This document shows positions 30,040-39,731 of a DNA stretch of 64,000 bases, piece after piece. Both the position numbers and the translations under genes were made by a program. Below the pieces are notes generated by a model, which saw only the letters and a list, made by a program, of their open reading frames with translations, did not search any database and was not told the DNA's origin. The DNA is from Deinococcus sp. HSC-46F16. GTDB lineage: Bacteria; Deinococcota; Deinococci; Deinococcales; Deinococcaceae. The stretch is taken from NCBI RefSeq assembly GCF_024171495.1, contig NZ_JALJZW010000001.1:930001-994000 (forward strand), written 5' to 3'. The stretch's first letter is position 1; each line of letters begins with the position of its first letter.

Positions 30040-30092
30040 GACCCCTCTCCCAGAGGGAGAGGGGCCTCGCGCAGCGAGGGGGTGAGGGGTCT
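30040..30092. repeat. Dispersed palindromic repeat, copy 2
   Basis: This 53-base unit corresponds to 12506-12558. Inverted ends are GACCCCTC/GAGGGGTC, followed by a left hairpin CCTCTCCC-aga-GGGAGAGG and a right hairpin CCTCGC-GCA-GCGAGG. The right stem differs from copy 1 by paired changes that keep base pairing. It lies 16 bases past the stop of the neighbouring MBL gene. Confidence 0.75.
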
Positions 30093-30107
30093 GTCAGGCG
30101 CCCTCTC

Positions 30108-31112
30108 TCAGCTCCACTGCCACACGGCCGGTTCGTACTCGTAGCTGCCGAGCAGCCGGAGGCCCTGACGCCGCAGGTGCCCGATGGCGTGGAAGGGGAA
30201 ATGGTAGCCCGTGACCCACAGCCCTTCCTCCACCGCCTCGTTAAAGATGCGCTGGCGGGTGCGGGCGGCGAGCGGGCCGTCGGTGTCGAAGCCGATATAG
30301 GCCCCCCGGTGCCGCAGCGAGAGCAGGAAGTGCCCCGCCGCGTCCCCGAAGACCATCAGGCCCGCGTTGCCGCTCCCGGCCCGCACGCTGAGGTGCCCCA
30401 GGGTGTGGCCCGGCGTGGCGACGGCCGTGACGCCAGGGACGATCTCGGCGCCGGGCTGAATCAGCGTGAAGCGGTCGCGCAGGCCGATCAGGTTGGCCTG
30501 CACCGCCGCGTTGGGGTTGGCCTGGGTGGTCCAGAACTGGAACTCGGCCGCGCCCATGACGTGCCGGGCGCCGGGAAAGGTGGGTTGCCCGTTCGTGGTC
30601 AGGCCACCGATATGGTCCCCGTGCCCGTGGGTGATGAACACAGTGTCGATGCTCGCCGGGTCGAGTCCGGCCCGCCCCAGGTTGGCGACCAGTTGCCCAC
30701 CCGTTCCGCCGCGCCCGGTGTCGATCAGCACCCGCCGCCCGCCGACCTCCAGCACGACCGGGTTGAAGTGGTTGACCGTGTTCGTGGCAGGGACAGAGTA
30801 CTCGGCCAGGGTCGCGGCGAACTCGGCCTGCCGGTCCGGGTTGGCCCCCCAGGTCGGCAGCACGGCGGCGAGGGGGGCGGTGCCGTCGCTCACCACCGTG
30901 GCGGTCATGTCGCCGATGCGCTGGCGGTAGAAGCCGTTGCCATTGAGGGGTCCGGCGGGGGCCTGGGTGGTCTGCGGCTGAGCGGGCGCAGTCTGGGCCT
31001 GGACCAGCGGGGCGGCGGCCGTGACCAGACCCGCCGCGCCCAGCAGACGCAGGGTGTCGCGGCGGTTCAGGGGCCGGGCGGGGGCGTCGGACTTGGAACT
31101 CGAATCGCTCAT
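30108..31112 (-). CDS. Tat-exported MBL-fold hydrolase
   Basis: This 334-residue protein has a twin-arginine signal, NRRDTLRLLGAAGLVTAAAP (about 17-36), which predicts export of a folded, probably zinc-loaded enzyme. A Gln/Pro/Thr linker follows. The MBL core has ITHGHGDHIGGL (about 170), then FPGARHVM, TPGHTLGHLSV and VFGDAAGH for the remaining metal ligands, and a final GYHFPFHAIGHL. This arrangement resembles exported lactonase or quorum-quenching-type relatives; substrate unknown. A GGAGG site precedes the ATG. Confidence 0.85.
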   Translation of the reverse strand: MSDSSSKSDAPARPLNRRDTLRLLGAAGLVTAAAPLVQAQTAPAQPQTTQAPAGPLNGNGFYRQRIGDMTATVVSDGTAPLAAVLPTWGANPDRQAEFAATLAEYSVPATNTVNHFNPVVLEVGGRRVLIDTGRGGTGGQLVANLGRAGLDPASIDTVFITHGHGDHIGGLTTNGQPTFPGARHVMGAAEFQFWTTQANPNAAVQANLIGLRDRFTLIQPGAEIVPGVTAVATPGHTLGHLSVRAGSGNAGLMVFGDAAGHFLLSLRHRGAYIGFDTDGPLAARTRQRIFNEAVEEGLWVTGYHFPFHAIGHLRRQGLRLLGSYEYEPAVWQWS

Positions 31113-31148
31113 AGGGCAACCTCCGGGGTGGGACGTGACCCTTTGACG

Positions 31149-31820
31149 TTAAGGGACTTTGCCCACCGGATGTGTAGCCGCTCCTGCGGAAGGCTTAGGA
31201 CTTCGCTCCAGCCCGTACAGCCCCAGCCCCGCCCGCATCGCCGGGCCGCTCGCCAGCGCGAAGGCGAGGGTGCCCCAACCCACCAGCCCGCCGAGGAGCC
31301 AGCCCAGCGCCAGTACGACCAGCTCAATCCCCCCGCGCACCCGCGCCACGTCCCACCCCGTGCGGCGGCTGAGGCCCAGCACCAGCCCGTCGCGCGGCCC
31401 GGCCCCCAGGCCCGCCGCCACGTAGGTGCCCGTTGCCAGCCCCAGCAGGCCGACGCCGAGGCCGAACTGCCCCCAGCAGGCCAGGAAACCGGAGGGGTCG
31501 GGCACCAATGGGGCGAGCAGATCCAAAAAAAGTCCGATCAGCAGCACGTTCAGCACGGTCCCCGGCCCGATCCGCTCGCGCAGATAGAGCGCCGTAAACG
31601 CCACGATCAGCACTCCCGTCAGGATGCTCACCGTGCCCAGCGTTAGAGGCAGGTGGTAGGTCACGCCGAGGTGAAAGGCTTCCCACGGGGCCACCCCCAC
31701 CCGCGCGTCCAGCATCAGCCGCAGGGCGAGGCCGTAGAGGGCCAGGCCGAAGACCAGCAGGCCGTACCGCCCCAGCGTGGGCAGACGCGTGGCGGCGGCG
31801 AGGGGCGCGGGGCGGGGCAT
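31149..31820 (-). CDS. YczE/YitT-like membrane protein
   Basis: This 223-residue integral membrane protein has about five or six spans. Conserved polar loop motifs match the YczE family: ARVGVAPWEAFHLGV and GLGAGPRDGLVLGLSRRTGW are near copies of one another in the two halves, suggesting an internal duplication. The family is thought to be transport-related but is uncharacterised. The ATG at 31820 follows TACCTT by 7 bases, and the frame extension to 31919 is discounted. Confidence 0.75.
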   Translation of the reverse strand: MPRPAPLAAATRLPTLGRYGLLVFGLALYGLALRLMLDARVGVAPWEAFHLGVTYHLPLTLGTVSILTGVLIVAFTALYLRERIGPGTVLNVLLIGLFLDLLAPLVPDPSGFLACWGQFGLGVGLLGLATGTYVAAGLGAGPRDGLVLGLSRRTGWDVARVRGGIELVVLALGWLLGGLVGWGTLAFALASGPAMRAGLGLYGLERSPKPSAGAATHPVGKVP

Positions 31821-31827
31821 GGGGGCG

Positions 31828-31833
31828 AAGGTA
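31828..31833 (-). promoter_or_regulatory. -10 hexamer TACCTT
   Basis: On the minus strand TACCTT ends 7 bases before the ATG at 31820 and decides that start. Confidence 0.5.
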
Positions 31834-31942
31834 GCACCCAGCTCCCGTGCGGCCCAAGGCGAATCAGGCACAGAGCCTCGCTTAACCCTCCCCCGCGTCC
31901 CCCGCCGCAGGGGACACAATCGGGGGAACGGAGGTTTCGCCT

Positions 31943-32503
31943 ATGGACTCGCAGATCAACGACCGCTTCGAGGACACCCTCAGCCAGCATGACCGGCTGG
32001 AAGCCCTCGCCGACACGTTGCAGCCCAAGGTGCGCGAGCTGCTGGACGCCCTGCCCGACTCCGTCGAAGCGACCCTGCACGGCCAGCCGCTGGGCCATCC
32101 CCTCCACCCCATCCTGATTCACTTACCGCTGGGAGGGTGGATCGTGGCGGGACTGCTGGACTTCCTGCCGGGAGGCTCGCCGGAGAACGAGGCCGCCGCC
32201 GACCGGGCGCTGCTGCTGGGCACGGTGGGTTCGGTGGCGGCCATTGCCGCCGGGTGGACCGACTGGGCCAACACGCGCGGCGAGGCGAGGCGCACCGGCT
32301 TGATTCACGGCACGGTGAACGAGGCCGCTTTCCTCCTCAACGTGGCCTCGCTGCTGGCCCGCAAGCGGCACAAGCGGCGGCTGGGCAAGGCCCTGTCGGG
32401 CGCGGCGCTGGGACTGGCCGGGCTGGGCGGCTTTCTGGGCGGGCAGCTCGTCTACCGCCACGGCCTCGGCGTCGGCGAGACGCTGGCGCACCCGCAGGGC
32501 TGA
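31943..32503 (+). CDS. DUF2231 membrane protein
   Basis: This 186-residue protein starts with an acidic helical segment, then the DUF2231 core: LGHPLHPILIHLPLGGWIVAGLLD, a WTDWANTRGEARR loop and LIHGTVNEAAFLLN, with four hydrophobic spans and conserved His residues in the membrane. The His pattern hints at haem or metal binding, but the family is uncharacterised. GGAGG lies 9 bases before the ATG. Confidence 0.8.
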   Translation: MDSQINDRFEDTLSQHDRLEALADTLQPKVRELLDALPDSVEATLHGQPLGHPLHPILIHLPLGGWIVAGLLDFLPGGSPENEAAADRALLLGTVGSVAAIAAGWTDWANTRGEARRTGLIHGTVNEAAFLLNVASLLARKRHKRRLGKALSGAALGLAGLGGFLGGQLVYRHGLGVGETLAHPQG

Positions 32504-32532
32504 GCGGAGGCGGGGCTGGGACGGGCCGCCCC

Positions 32533-33228
32533 TCACCCCTCACGGGAGTTCACCGGAAAGGCCGGATGAATTCGCAGCGCCCGCGTCAGCGCGACCACCC
32601 ACGCCAGCGAAAAGAGCGCCCCCCCCAGCACGTCCGTCGGGTAATGAACCCCGATATAGACGCGCGACCACATCATGCCGAGGACGTACAGCACCCCCAG
32701 AATCAACGTCGGAACCCGCCAGCGCGTCGGCCACAGCAGCACCACCAGCGAGGTCGCCAACGCCGAGGCGAACATCGCGTGTCCGCTGGGAAAGGAGTAG
32801 TCGGGTTCGGGCAGGATCGGGGTCCAGAAGGCAGGCCGGGGCCGGTCGAAGACGTTTTTCAGCAGCACGTTGATCAGCGCCACCCCCCCCAGGCTGATCG
32901 CCAGGAAGTAGCCCAGGCGGTGGCGCAGCCGGTAGAACAGGAACACCAGCACCAGCGTGATCGGCACCATGCCCCGCGCACTGCCTAGCAGAGAGAAGGT
33001 GGCGGCCACCCGGTCCAGCAGGGGCGATTGCCCTGCGTGCAGCGCCAGCATCAGCGGCCGCTCGAAGGCGAAAGGCTCCTTGTTGAACACGTCCTCCGCG
33101 ATGGAGACGAAGATCAGCAGCGGCACCAGCAGCCCGAAAAACAGCAGCAATAGCGTGCGCCAGTGCCGCTGCACGAAGGCGAGGAGGTGCCCCAGGGGGC
33201 CAGAGGTCGAGGAGGGGGCCGGGGTCAT
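32533..33228 (-). CDS. PAP2-family membrane phosphatase
   Basis: This 231-residue protein with about six spans has the three acid-phosphatase motifs: KNVFDRPRP (KX6RP type), FPSGHAM and SRVYIGVHYPTD (SRX5HXXXD). Relatives dephosphorylate undecaprenyl pyrophosphate or phosphatidic acid on the outer face of the membrane. The first span is preceded by a short basic region, and an insert of about 45 residues separates the first two spans. The ATG at 33228 is preferred to the open frame further upstream, which lacks hydrophobic character. Confidence 0.88.
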   Translation of the reverse strand: MTPAPSSTSGPLGHLLAFVQRHWRTLLLLFFGLLVPLLIFVSIAEDVFNKEPFAFERPLMLALHAGQSPLLDRVAATFSLLGSARGMVPITLVLVFLFYRLRHRLGYFLAISLGGVALINVLLKNVFDRPRPAFWTPILPEPDYSFPSGHAMFASALATSLVVLLWPTRWRVPTLILGVLYVLGMMWSRVYIGVHYPTDVLGGALFSLAWVVALTRALRIHPAFPVNSREG

Positions 33229-33469
33229 GAATCCGCCCACGCTACCCCCCCCTGCCCGGCGGCGGATTCGGGGGGAGGTGGGCAAGTGTTCATTCCTGCC
33301 GGGCCGACGCTGCCCCACCGTCCCGGCCCCGGTTCCCTGCACCGACCGGGGGACGACACACCCGGAGGGGCGCACTGCATCCCGGGGAGGGGGGTCAACA
33401 ACAACCCCGCCAGCGCCCGTCCCAGAGTCAGGCTGGCGGCCAGCTCCAGGCCACCCACCTTTCAGTCCG
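33229..33469. other. Noncoding spacer
   Basis: This 241-base C/G-rich spacer contains only a possible -10 (TAGCGT, 10 bases before the PAP2 start). I see no gene or clear hairpin terminator for the nitroreductase transcript entering from the right. Confidence 0.4.
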
Positions 33470-34294
33470 TCACCCCTCGCGGGCGGGCGCGGCCTCGGCG
33501 GTGGGCCGGGTCGCCCCTTCCTCTTCCCCTGCCCACAGCCCCTGCCGCTTCAGCGCCGCGACGAGGTGAGGCTCACGCTTCTCCATCCCGCCGCCCGGCG
33601 CCCAGTACGCCCGCAGCAGCCGTGCCCAGTCGCCGGGCTGACCGCCCCGCGCGGCGATGGGATTCATGACCTCGGCACCGCCGCGCAATTCCTCGTCGGT
33701 GCCGTCCCGGTAGCGGTCCTCGTGAACGACGAGGGACCGGGGCACGCGCGGGCGCTGGGGCGGCGTCTCGGCGGGGAGGCCCACCGTGAGGGCGGCGAAG
33801 GGCAGCACTCCCTGGGGCAGCGCCAGCACGTCCAGCAGCCCTTCCAGCCCATTCATCACCCCGCCGATCCAGCAGCCCTGATAGCCCAGCAGTTCGGCGG
33901 CGGTGAGCAGGTTCTGCCCGGCCATCACCGCGTCCCCGATGCCGAAATGGACCCCGATGGCGGGCCAATGCCCGACCTCGTGCCCGGCGACCCGCAGGAA
34001 TTGGCCCACCCGCCGCACGTCGAGACAGATTACGAAGGCCTCTGACGCGGTCTGAACGTGGGCGTTCGTGGTCAGTTCGGCCACCCGCGCCCGCACCTCC
34101 GGCGAGACGAGGCGCACGAAGGAGTAAAGCTGCGCCGTCGCGTCGGTGGGAGCACGCTGGGCGGCGTGCAGGAGCACGTCCAGATGTTCCTCCGGCATGG
34201 GGAGGGGCGAGCCGTCCTCCCTGGTGACGTACTGGCGAACGGTGCGGTGGGCGTCGAAAAAGGCCCGGACTTCCTCGGGCGTGCGGGGGGTCAT
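33470..34294 (-). CDS. Nitroreductase family protein (NfsA/FRP-like)
   Basis: This FMN-dependent, probably NAD(P)H-using reductase has 274 residues. The N-terminal FFDAHRTVRQYV is the family HRSIR-like FMN phosphate site. QRAPTDATAQLYSFV, IGVHFGIGDAVMAGQNLLTAAELLGYQGCWIGG and a later [11 protein letters not shown] complete the fold. The C-terminal part with RDGTDEEL and REPHLVAALKRQG resembles the excursion of the NfsA/FRP group. The last 20 residues are a low-complexity tail. TAGCCT lies 6 bases before the ATG. Confidence 0.85.
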   Translation of the reverse strand: MTPRTPEEVRAFFDAHRTVRQYVTREDGSPLPMPEEHLDVLLHAAQRAPTDATAQLYSFVRLVSPEVRARVAELTTNAHVQTASEAFVICLDVRRVGQFLRVAGHEVGHWPAIGVHFGIGDAVMAGQNLLTAAELLGYQGCWIGGVMNGLEGLLDVLALPQGVLPFAALTVGLPAETPPQRPRVPRSLVVHEDRYRDGTDEELRGGAEVMNPIAARGGQPGDWARLLRAYWAPGGGMEKREPHLVAALKRQGLWAGEEEGATRPTAEAAPAREG

Positions 34295-34300
34295 GGGGGA

Positions 34301-34306
34301 AGGCTA
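34301..34306 (-). promoter_or_regulatory. -10 hexamer TAGCCT, nitroreductase gene
   Basis: On the minus strand TAGCCT ends 6 bases before the ATG at 34294. The hexamer overlaps the end of the upstream membrane-protein gene. Confidence 0.5.
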
Positions 34307-35338
34307 TCAGCCGCCCGCTTCGGCGGGCACGGGCGGGGGCACCACCAGGGCACTCAGGCCCACGCCGCCCAGGCCCGCCATCACCGCGACGCCCAGCCAC
34401 AGCTCCAGGCTGAGGTTGGTCAGGCCCAGCAAGGTCAGCCCACCCAGGTACGGCACCCACACGGCCAGCGGCAGCCCGAAGGCGAAGGCCCGCAGCGCCC
34501 AGGGCCGCGCCGGGGACGGGTTCAGCAGGAGGAAGAGCGCGTCGGCCACCAGCCCGGCGGCGAGCATCAGCAGGGGCACGCGCCACTCGCCGGGCACCAG
34601 CATCAGGGTCATCAGCAGGGTATTCAGCCCGTACATGAGGGTTATGGCCCCGAAGGGCAGCCGGAAGCGCCGCAGCAGCAGGAGGGGGGGCGCAGCCAGA
34701 ATCAGCGCGGTGAGGAGGATGCTGCTCAGCTCGCCGCGCGTCTGCACGTACCCGAGGCCCTGCGGGGCGGCGAGCAGGCCCCACAGGTACATGTGCATAA
34801 AGGACGTGAAGCTCAGCAGCGCCGTGGCCGACAGCACGGCGGGCCACACCACCCCCGCCGGGGCCGCGCGGGGCGTGGGCACCCGCCAACTGCTCACCAG
34901 CGGGGCCGCCAGGATGCACATCGCTCCCGCGAACAGCAGCAGGTGCGTGGGCGAGAGCAGCGCCTCAATGCCGACCTCGATGCCGAAGACGGTGTGCCAG
35001 GTCATGTCGCCCAGCCCGCCCAGCCCGAAGATCGGTACCCCCAGTGCGGCCAGGGCGTACCCCTCGGGAAAGGCCGCGAGGCCCCGCCGCCCGGACCGCC
35101 AGCCCCGATACCCCAGCCACAGCACCCACGCCGCCACCGCCAGAAAGCCCGAATAGAACAGCGCGTGCCAGGGCGTGAAGAAGGTTTCCAGGCTCTCGCC
35201 GTAGCGGTTGTGCGCCCAGCCGTCCACGAAGATGCCCGTGGTCAGCCACCATCCCAGCCCCAGCGTGACGAGGTTCTGCGCCGGAGTCGCGCGGGTGGGC
35301 GCGGCGGGTGCGGGCGCGGCCGGGAGGGTGGTGGTCAT
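34307..35338 (-). CDS. Histidine-studded polytopic membrane protein, unknown
   Basis: This 343-residue protein with about nine membrane spans belongs to no family I can name. His residues sit at or in membrane segments: DGWAHNR, TPWHALFY, DMTWHTVFG, SPTHLLLF and TSFMHMYLWG. Their repeated context (aromatic-x-His, Thr/Ser-His) suggests a buried metal or haem site. The N terminus is a Pro/Ala/Thr cytosolic stretch. It shares a strand with the nitroreductase 12 bases downstream, but both have their own -10 elements. Confidence 0.6.
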   Translation of the reverse strand: MTTTLPAAPAPAAPTRATPAQNLVTLGLGWWLTTGIFVDGWAHNRYGESLETFFTPWHALFYSGFLAVAAWVLWLGYRGWRSGRRGLAAFPEGYALAALGVPIFGLGGLGDMTWHTVFGIEVGIEALLSPTHLLLFAGAMCILAAPLVSSWRVPTPRAAPAGVVWPAVLSATALLSFTSFMHMYLWGLLAAPQGLGYVQTRGELSSILLTALILAAPPLLLLRRFRLPFGAITLMYGLNTLLMTLMLVPGEWRVPLLMLAAGLVADALFLLLNPSPARPWALRAFAFGLPLAVWVPYLGGLTLLGLTNLSLELWLGVAVMAGLGGVGLSALVVPPPVPAEAGG

Positions 35339-35343
35339 GGGTC

Positions 35344-35349
35344 AGTGTA
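35344..35349 (-). promoter_or_regulatory. -10 hexamer TACACT
   Basis: On the minus strand TACACT ends 5 bases before the ATG at 35338. Confidence 0.45.
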
Positions 35350-35394
35350 CGTACGGAGGGGTGGGCTGAGCGCAACTTCTGCCCAGCAAACATG

Positions 35395-35736
35395 TCACCC
35401 CAGGATCACCTCGGCGAACCACCGTCCGCTGCTCAGCGCGGCCCAGGCCAGCAAGCCGACCTGTCCCACCCCCGCCAGCACCCCGGTGAGCAGCCGCAGG
35501 GCATTGGTGCTCGGCCGCCAGCCCGCCGCCTGGGTCAGTCCGTCGGCGAGCAGGGGCAGGTGCAGCAGCAACATGGGGAGCGGCTGGGGCAGCATGCCCT
35601 CTTGCCAGAACTGCCACGCGAAGCCCAGCAGCGCCAGATAGCCCAGGTAGATGCCGGTGCAGCGGGCACAGATGCGCATCCGCCGCCCGCGCACCCGCAG
35701 GCAACGCTCGGGAATCCCGTGGCAGGCCAGCAGCAT
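35395..35736 (-). CDS. DUF2085 small membrane protein
   Basis: This 113-residue protein shows the family pattern CHGIPERC, MRICARCTGIYLGY (paired Cys that may bind metal) and LLADGLTQAAGWRPSTNALR, with three hydrophobic spans. Function unknown. It lies 9 bases after the stop of the next small membrane gene upstream, but TAGGTT 6 bases before its ATG suggests a promoter of its own as well. Confidence 0.8.
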   Translation of the reverse strand: MLLACHGIPERCLRVRGRRMRICARCTGIYLGYLALLGFAWQFWQEGMLPQPLPMLLLHLPLLADGLTQAAGWRPSTNALRLLTGVLAGVGQVGLLAWAALSSGRWFAEVILG

Positions 35737-35742
35737 GGGTGA

Positions 35743-35748
35743 AACCTA
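35743..35748 (-). promoter_or_regulatory. -10 hexamer TAGGTT, DUF2085 gene
   Basis: On the minus strand TAGGTT ends 6 bases before the ATG at 35736 and overlaps the stop codon of the upstream gene. Confidence 0.4.
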
Positions 35749-35976
35749 GCTGCTCCCCACGAGGCTGCCCAGCACGCCCAGCACGAACAGCGCCCCATAC
35801 AGCACGAGCCATACGGCCAGCGAGATCAACGTGAGGGTGCAGGTCTGCTGCGCCTTGAGCGGGGACTGGTCCTTCCACACCAGGTACAGGATCAGGCCCA
35901 GCAGGGGGGTGATACACAGGTTGCCGAAAAAGATCAGGGCGCGTTCGCCGGAAGAAAGGGGACGGTTCATCGTCAT
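35746..35976 (-). CDS. Two-span small membrane protein, unknown
   Basis: This is a 76-residue protein with two spans: FGNLCITPLLGLILYLVW and ISLAVWLVLYGALFVLGVLG. They are joined by the loop KDQSPLKAQQTC. A GGAGG site 4 bases before the ATG at 35976 favours that start over the ATG two codons later. It probably shares a transcript with the DUF2085 gene downstream. Not assigned to a family. Confidence 0.6.
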   Translation of the reverse strand: MTMNRPLSSGERALIFFGNLCITPLLGLILYLVWKDQSPLKAQQTCTLTLISLAVWLVLYGALFVLGVLGSLVGSS

Positions 35977-36089
35977 GGGGCCTCCAGGGGCGGCAAGGGG
36001 TAACCAGACGGCAACGCCGCCCGGCTCCCCTCAGCCTACCGCCCCCCGGCCGGGTGATGTGGAAGAAATGAGCACGCGTGAAGATGGCT

Positions 36090-37181
36090 TCACTTTCCGG
36101 TGTACTGAACCCGCCAGACCCGCCCCTCGCCATCGTCGGTGACCAGCAGCGCCCCGTCCCGCGCCACCACCGGGTCCACCGGGCGGCCCAGCACCTCTGC
36201 GCCCCGCAGGAAACCCGTCAGGAAATCGCGGACCTGCCCGGTCTGGGGGTTCACGGTAACGACCTTATACCCGCTTTTCTCGCTGCGGTTCCACGAGCCG
36301 TGCAGCGCGGCGAACATCTGGCCCCGGTAGGTGCTGGGGAAAGTCTTGCCCGTGTAGAAGGCCAGGCCCAACGGCGCGGAGTGCGCGGTCGTCAGGGCGA
36401 AGGCGGGGGTCGCCGACTTGCAGACGGCGGCGCTCTTTTGCCCGAAGTCCTTGTCCCAGACCTGGGCCTGCCCCGCCTTCACCGTGTAGCAGTAGGGCCA
36501 GCCGTAGAAGCCGCCTGCCCTGAGCTTGTAGAAGCCCTCGGGCGGGAGGTCGTCGCCCAGCATGTCCCGGCCGTTGTTGGTCGCATGGAGGGTGCCGCCA
36601 AACCACTCCAGGCCGACCGCGTTGCGCAGGCCCGTCGCGTAGGGCTTGCCGTTCTTGCCATCGGCGTCGTAGACCCAGACGGCGGCGCGGCGGGCGTCGG
36701 TTTCCTCGCAGACATTGCAGTTGGAGCCGACCGACACGTACATCCGCCCGTCGGGACCGAACGCCACCGTGCGCGTCCAGTGGCCGCCGTTGGGAGGCAG
36801 CGAGACGACGCGCTGCGCGGCCCCACTCGCCTTCGTCTGTCCGTTCGCGTACCGGAAGCGCACCACGCCGTCGGTGTTCGCCACGTACAGGAAGCCGCCA
36901 TGGAAGGCCAGCCCATGCGGCCGGTTCAGCCCCGACGCGAAGACGATCTGGCGGTCCGAGCGCCCATTGCGGTCGCGGTCGGGCAGCACCACGACCGTTC
37001 CCGCCCGCGAGTCGGAGAGCAACACGTCGCCGTTCGGAGCCACCGCCATGAAGCGCGGCTGCTGAAACCCGTCGGCGTACATGGTGACCTTGAAGCCGTC
37101 CGGGGCCTTGAGGGTGGGGGCCTGCGCTCCCGCCACGCCCGCCAGAGCCAGCATCCCCGCCATCAACAGTCGTTTCCGCAT
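36090..37181 (-). CDS. Exported PQQ-dependent sugar dehydrogenase-like protein
   Basis: This 363-residue protein has signal peptide MRKRLLMAGMLALAGVAGAQ. The six-bladed propeller is of the glucose/sorbosone dehydrogenase type: GFQQPRFMAVAPNGDVLLSDS, GLNRPHGLAFHGG, GGHWTRTVAFGPDGRMYVSVGSN, ATGLRNAVGLEW, FYGWPYCY, APLGLAFY, AALHGSWNR and PVDPVVARDGALLVTDD. The His in NRPHGL and Arg in GLRNAV correspond to family PQQ/catalytic residues. An NCNVCEE pair of Cys is near blade three. No PQQ synthesis genes are in this window. Confidence 0.87.
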   Translation of the reverse strand: MRKRLLMAGMLALAGVAGAQAPTLKAPDGFKVTMYADGFQQPRFMAVAPNGDVLLSDSRAGTVVVLPDRDRNGRSDRQIVFASGLNRPHGLAFHGGFLYVANTDGVVRFRYANGQTKASGAAQRVVSLPPNGGHWTRTVAFGPDGRMYVSVGSNCNVCEETDARRAAVWVYDADGKNGKPYATGLRNAVGLEWFGGTLHATNNGRDMLGDDLPPEGFYKLRAGGFYGWPYCYTVKAGQAQVWDKDFGQKSAAVCKSATPAFALTTAHSAPLGLAFYTGKTFPSTYRGQMFAALHGSWNRSEKSGYKVVTVNPQTGQVRDFLTGFLRGAEVLGRPVDPVVARDGALLVTDDGEGRVWRVQYTGK

Positions 37182-37226
37182 AGAGGCAGAAGACCACGGG
37201 GCCGTGAGGCCTGACCGTGACGGCGG

Positions 37227-38552
<1,326 letters not shown>

Positions 38553-38558
38553 GGGGGG

Positions 38559-38564
38559 AGGCTA
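38559..38564 (-). promoter_or_regulatory. -10 hexamer TAGCCT, aroA
   Basis: On the minus strand TAGCCT ends 6 bases before the aroA ATG. Confidence 0.5.
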
Positions 38565-38597
38565 GCGCCCCGGTGGTAGGAGTGCGGGGGCGTCGGC

Positions 38598-38603
38598 TAG
38601 CCT
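38598..38603 (+). promoter_or_regulatory. -10 hexamer TAGCCT
   Basis: TAGCCT ends 6 bases before the ATG at 38610. It is divergent from, and 33 bases away from, the identical hexamer of aroA. Confidence 0.5.
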
Positions 38604-38609
38604 GGGGTC

Positions 38610-39029
38610 ATGACCGACCCCGCTCCGACCTTTGCCCCCGGCCAGCGCTGGGCCTACCGCACCCGCCCCGGCGAGGAAGGCTCCACCCTGATCGTCCTGC
38701 GCCGCGAGGCGGTGGACGGCGAGGCCCTGCTACACGTCCAGCTTCAGGGCCTGCGGATTCCCAGCCCCCTGACCGAGAGCGGCCTGACCACCTCCATCGG
38801 CCACCTGCCCATCCGCGAGGCCGAGGTGCGCCAGAGCGTGACCAAACTGCTGGAGGAAGGCGTCGCGGCCGACGATGGCGGCGGGTACGACACCTGGCGG
38901 GCCGCGCACGCCCGCGGCGAGGCGGGCTTTTTCACCCTGCCCGTGTCGCAAATCGTCACGCTGATGGAGGAAGCGGTGCGGGACGCGGCGGCGGGTCAGG
39001 GCGGGCTCTTTCGCAAGAGCAACCGCTAG
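38610..39029 (+). CDS. Small cytosolic protein, unknown
   Basis: This 139-residue protein starts FAPGQRWAYRTRPGEEGSTLIVLRREAVDGEALLHVQL, a beta-rich module, then has a helical half with VRQSVTKLLEEGVAADDGGGYDTWRAAHARGEAG and a closing LMEEAVRDA helix. No catalytic signature or signal peptide is seen. It converges with the DUF1572 gene 3 bases away. Confidence 0.6.
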   Translation: MTDPAPTFAPGQRWAYRTRPGEEGSTLIVLRREAVDGEALLHVQLQGLRIPSPLTESGLTTSIGHLPIREAEVRQSVTKLLEEGVAADDGGGYDTWRAAHARGEAGFFTLPVSQIVTLMEEAVRDAAAGQGGLFRKSNR

Positions 39030-39032
39030 GGC

Positions 39033-39587
39033 TCAGCGGTTTTCGGCCTCCAGCCGCGCGTTGTACGCCGCCGACCCGCCGCGCGGAATGCTGAGGGTCT
39101 GCCACTCCGCGCCCCGGAGGGTTTTGACCAGCAACACGAGCTGATAGACGTGTCCGCTGTAATGGGCCACCTGCCGCTGAATCGCCTCCAGCACCGTGTG
39201 CGGTTCGCCCCGGATGGTCAGCGTGCCCGTCAGGTCGGCGGGCCGCAGGTGGTCCAGCGCGTCCAGAAAGACGGTCCAGCCCTCCTCCCACACCGCCCGC
39301 AGCTCGTCGGCCGCCTGGTCACCCTCCCCGAACTCGGCGTCGCGGTTGCGGCCCGGCGTCTCCCCTTCCATGCCCGGCGCGTACCCCCCGCGCAGGCCAC
39401 CCCAACGCGAATGCATGTTGCCCGCGAGGTGCTGCACGAGGACAGCGGCGGAATTGCCCCCTTCCGAGAGCGCCGTGTGCCACTCGCCGGGCCGGAGTTG
39501 GGCCAGCGCCCCGTCGCCCAGCGCCTTGACGCCCCGCATCCGCGCCCGCACGTCGGAGAGGTAGAGGTCGGCCAGAGATGTTGTCAT
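39033..39587 (-). CDS. DinB-like DUF1572 protein
   Basis: This 184-residue four-helix protein is of the DinB/YfiT type. Three His positions expected to bind a divalent metal are visible: VQHLAGNMHSRW and RQVAHYSGHVYQ. Members of the superfamily include thiol-transferases and uncharacterised stress proteins; DinB-like genes are expanded in Deinococcus. The ATG at 39587 is preferred to the upstream frame extension. Confidence 0.8.
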   Translation of the reverse strand: MTTSLADLYLSDVRARMRGVKALGDGALAQLRPGEWHTALSEGGNSAAVLVQHLAGNMHSRWGGLRGGYAPGMEGETPGRNRDAEFGEGDQAADELRAVWEEGWTVFLDALDHLRPADLTGTLTIRGEPHTVLEAIQRQVAHYSGHVYQLVLLVKTLRGAEWQTLSIPRGGSAAYNARLEAENR

Positions 39588-39731
39588 GGGGTCAGCAGAC
39601 CATATCCGCCCGGCCGGAAGAAGTCCGCACCGCACCCGGTCATCATCTGCCCGTGTCAGGCTGCACGGAGGGGCGCCCCTCCTCGCCGGGCGGCAGCGAG
39701 CGGCGGGCGCCTACCGAAAGCCGAGGTTCCC

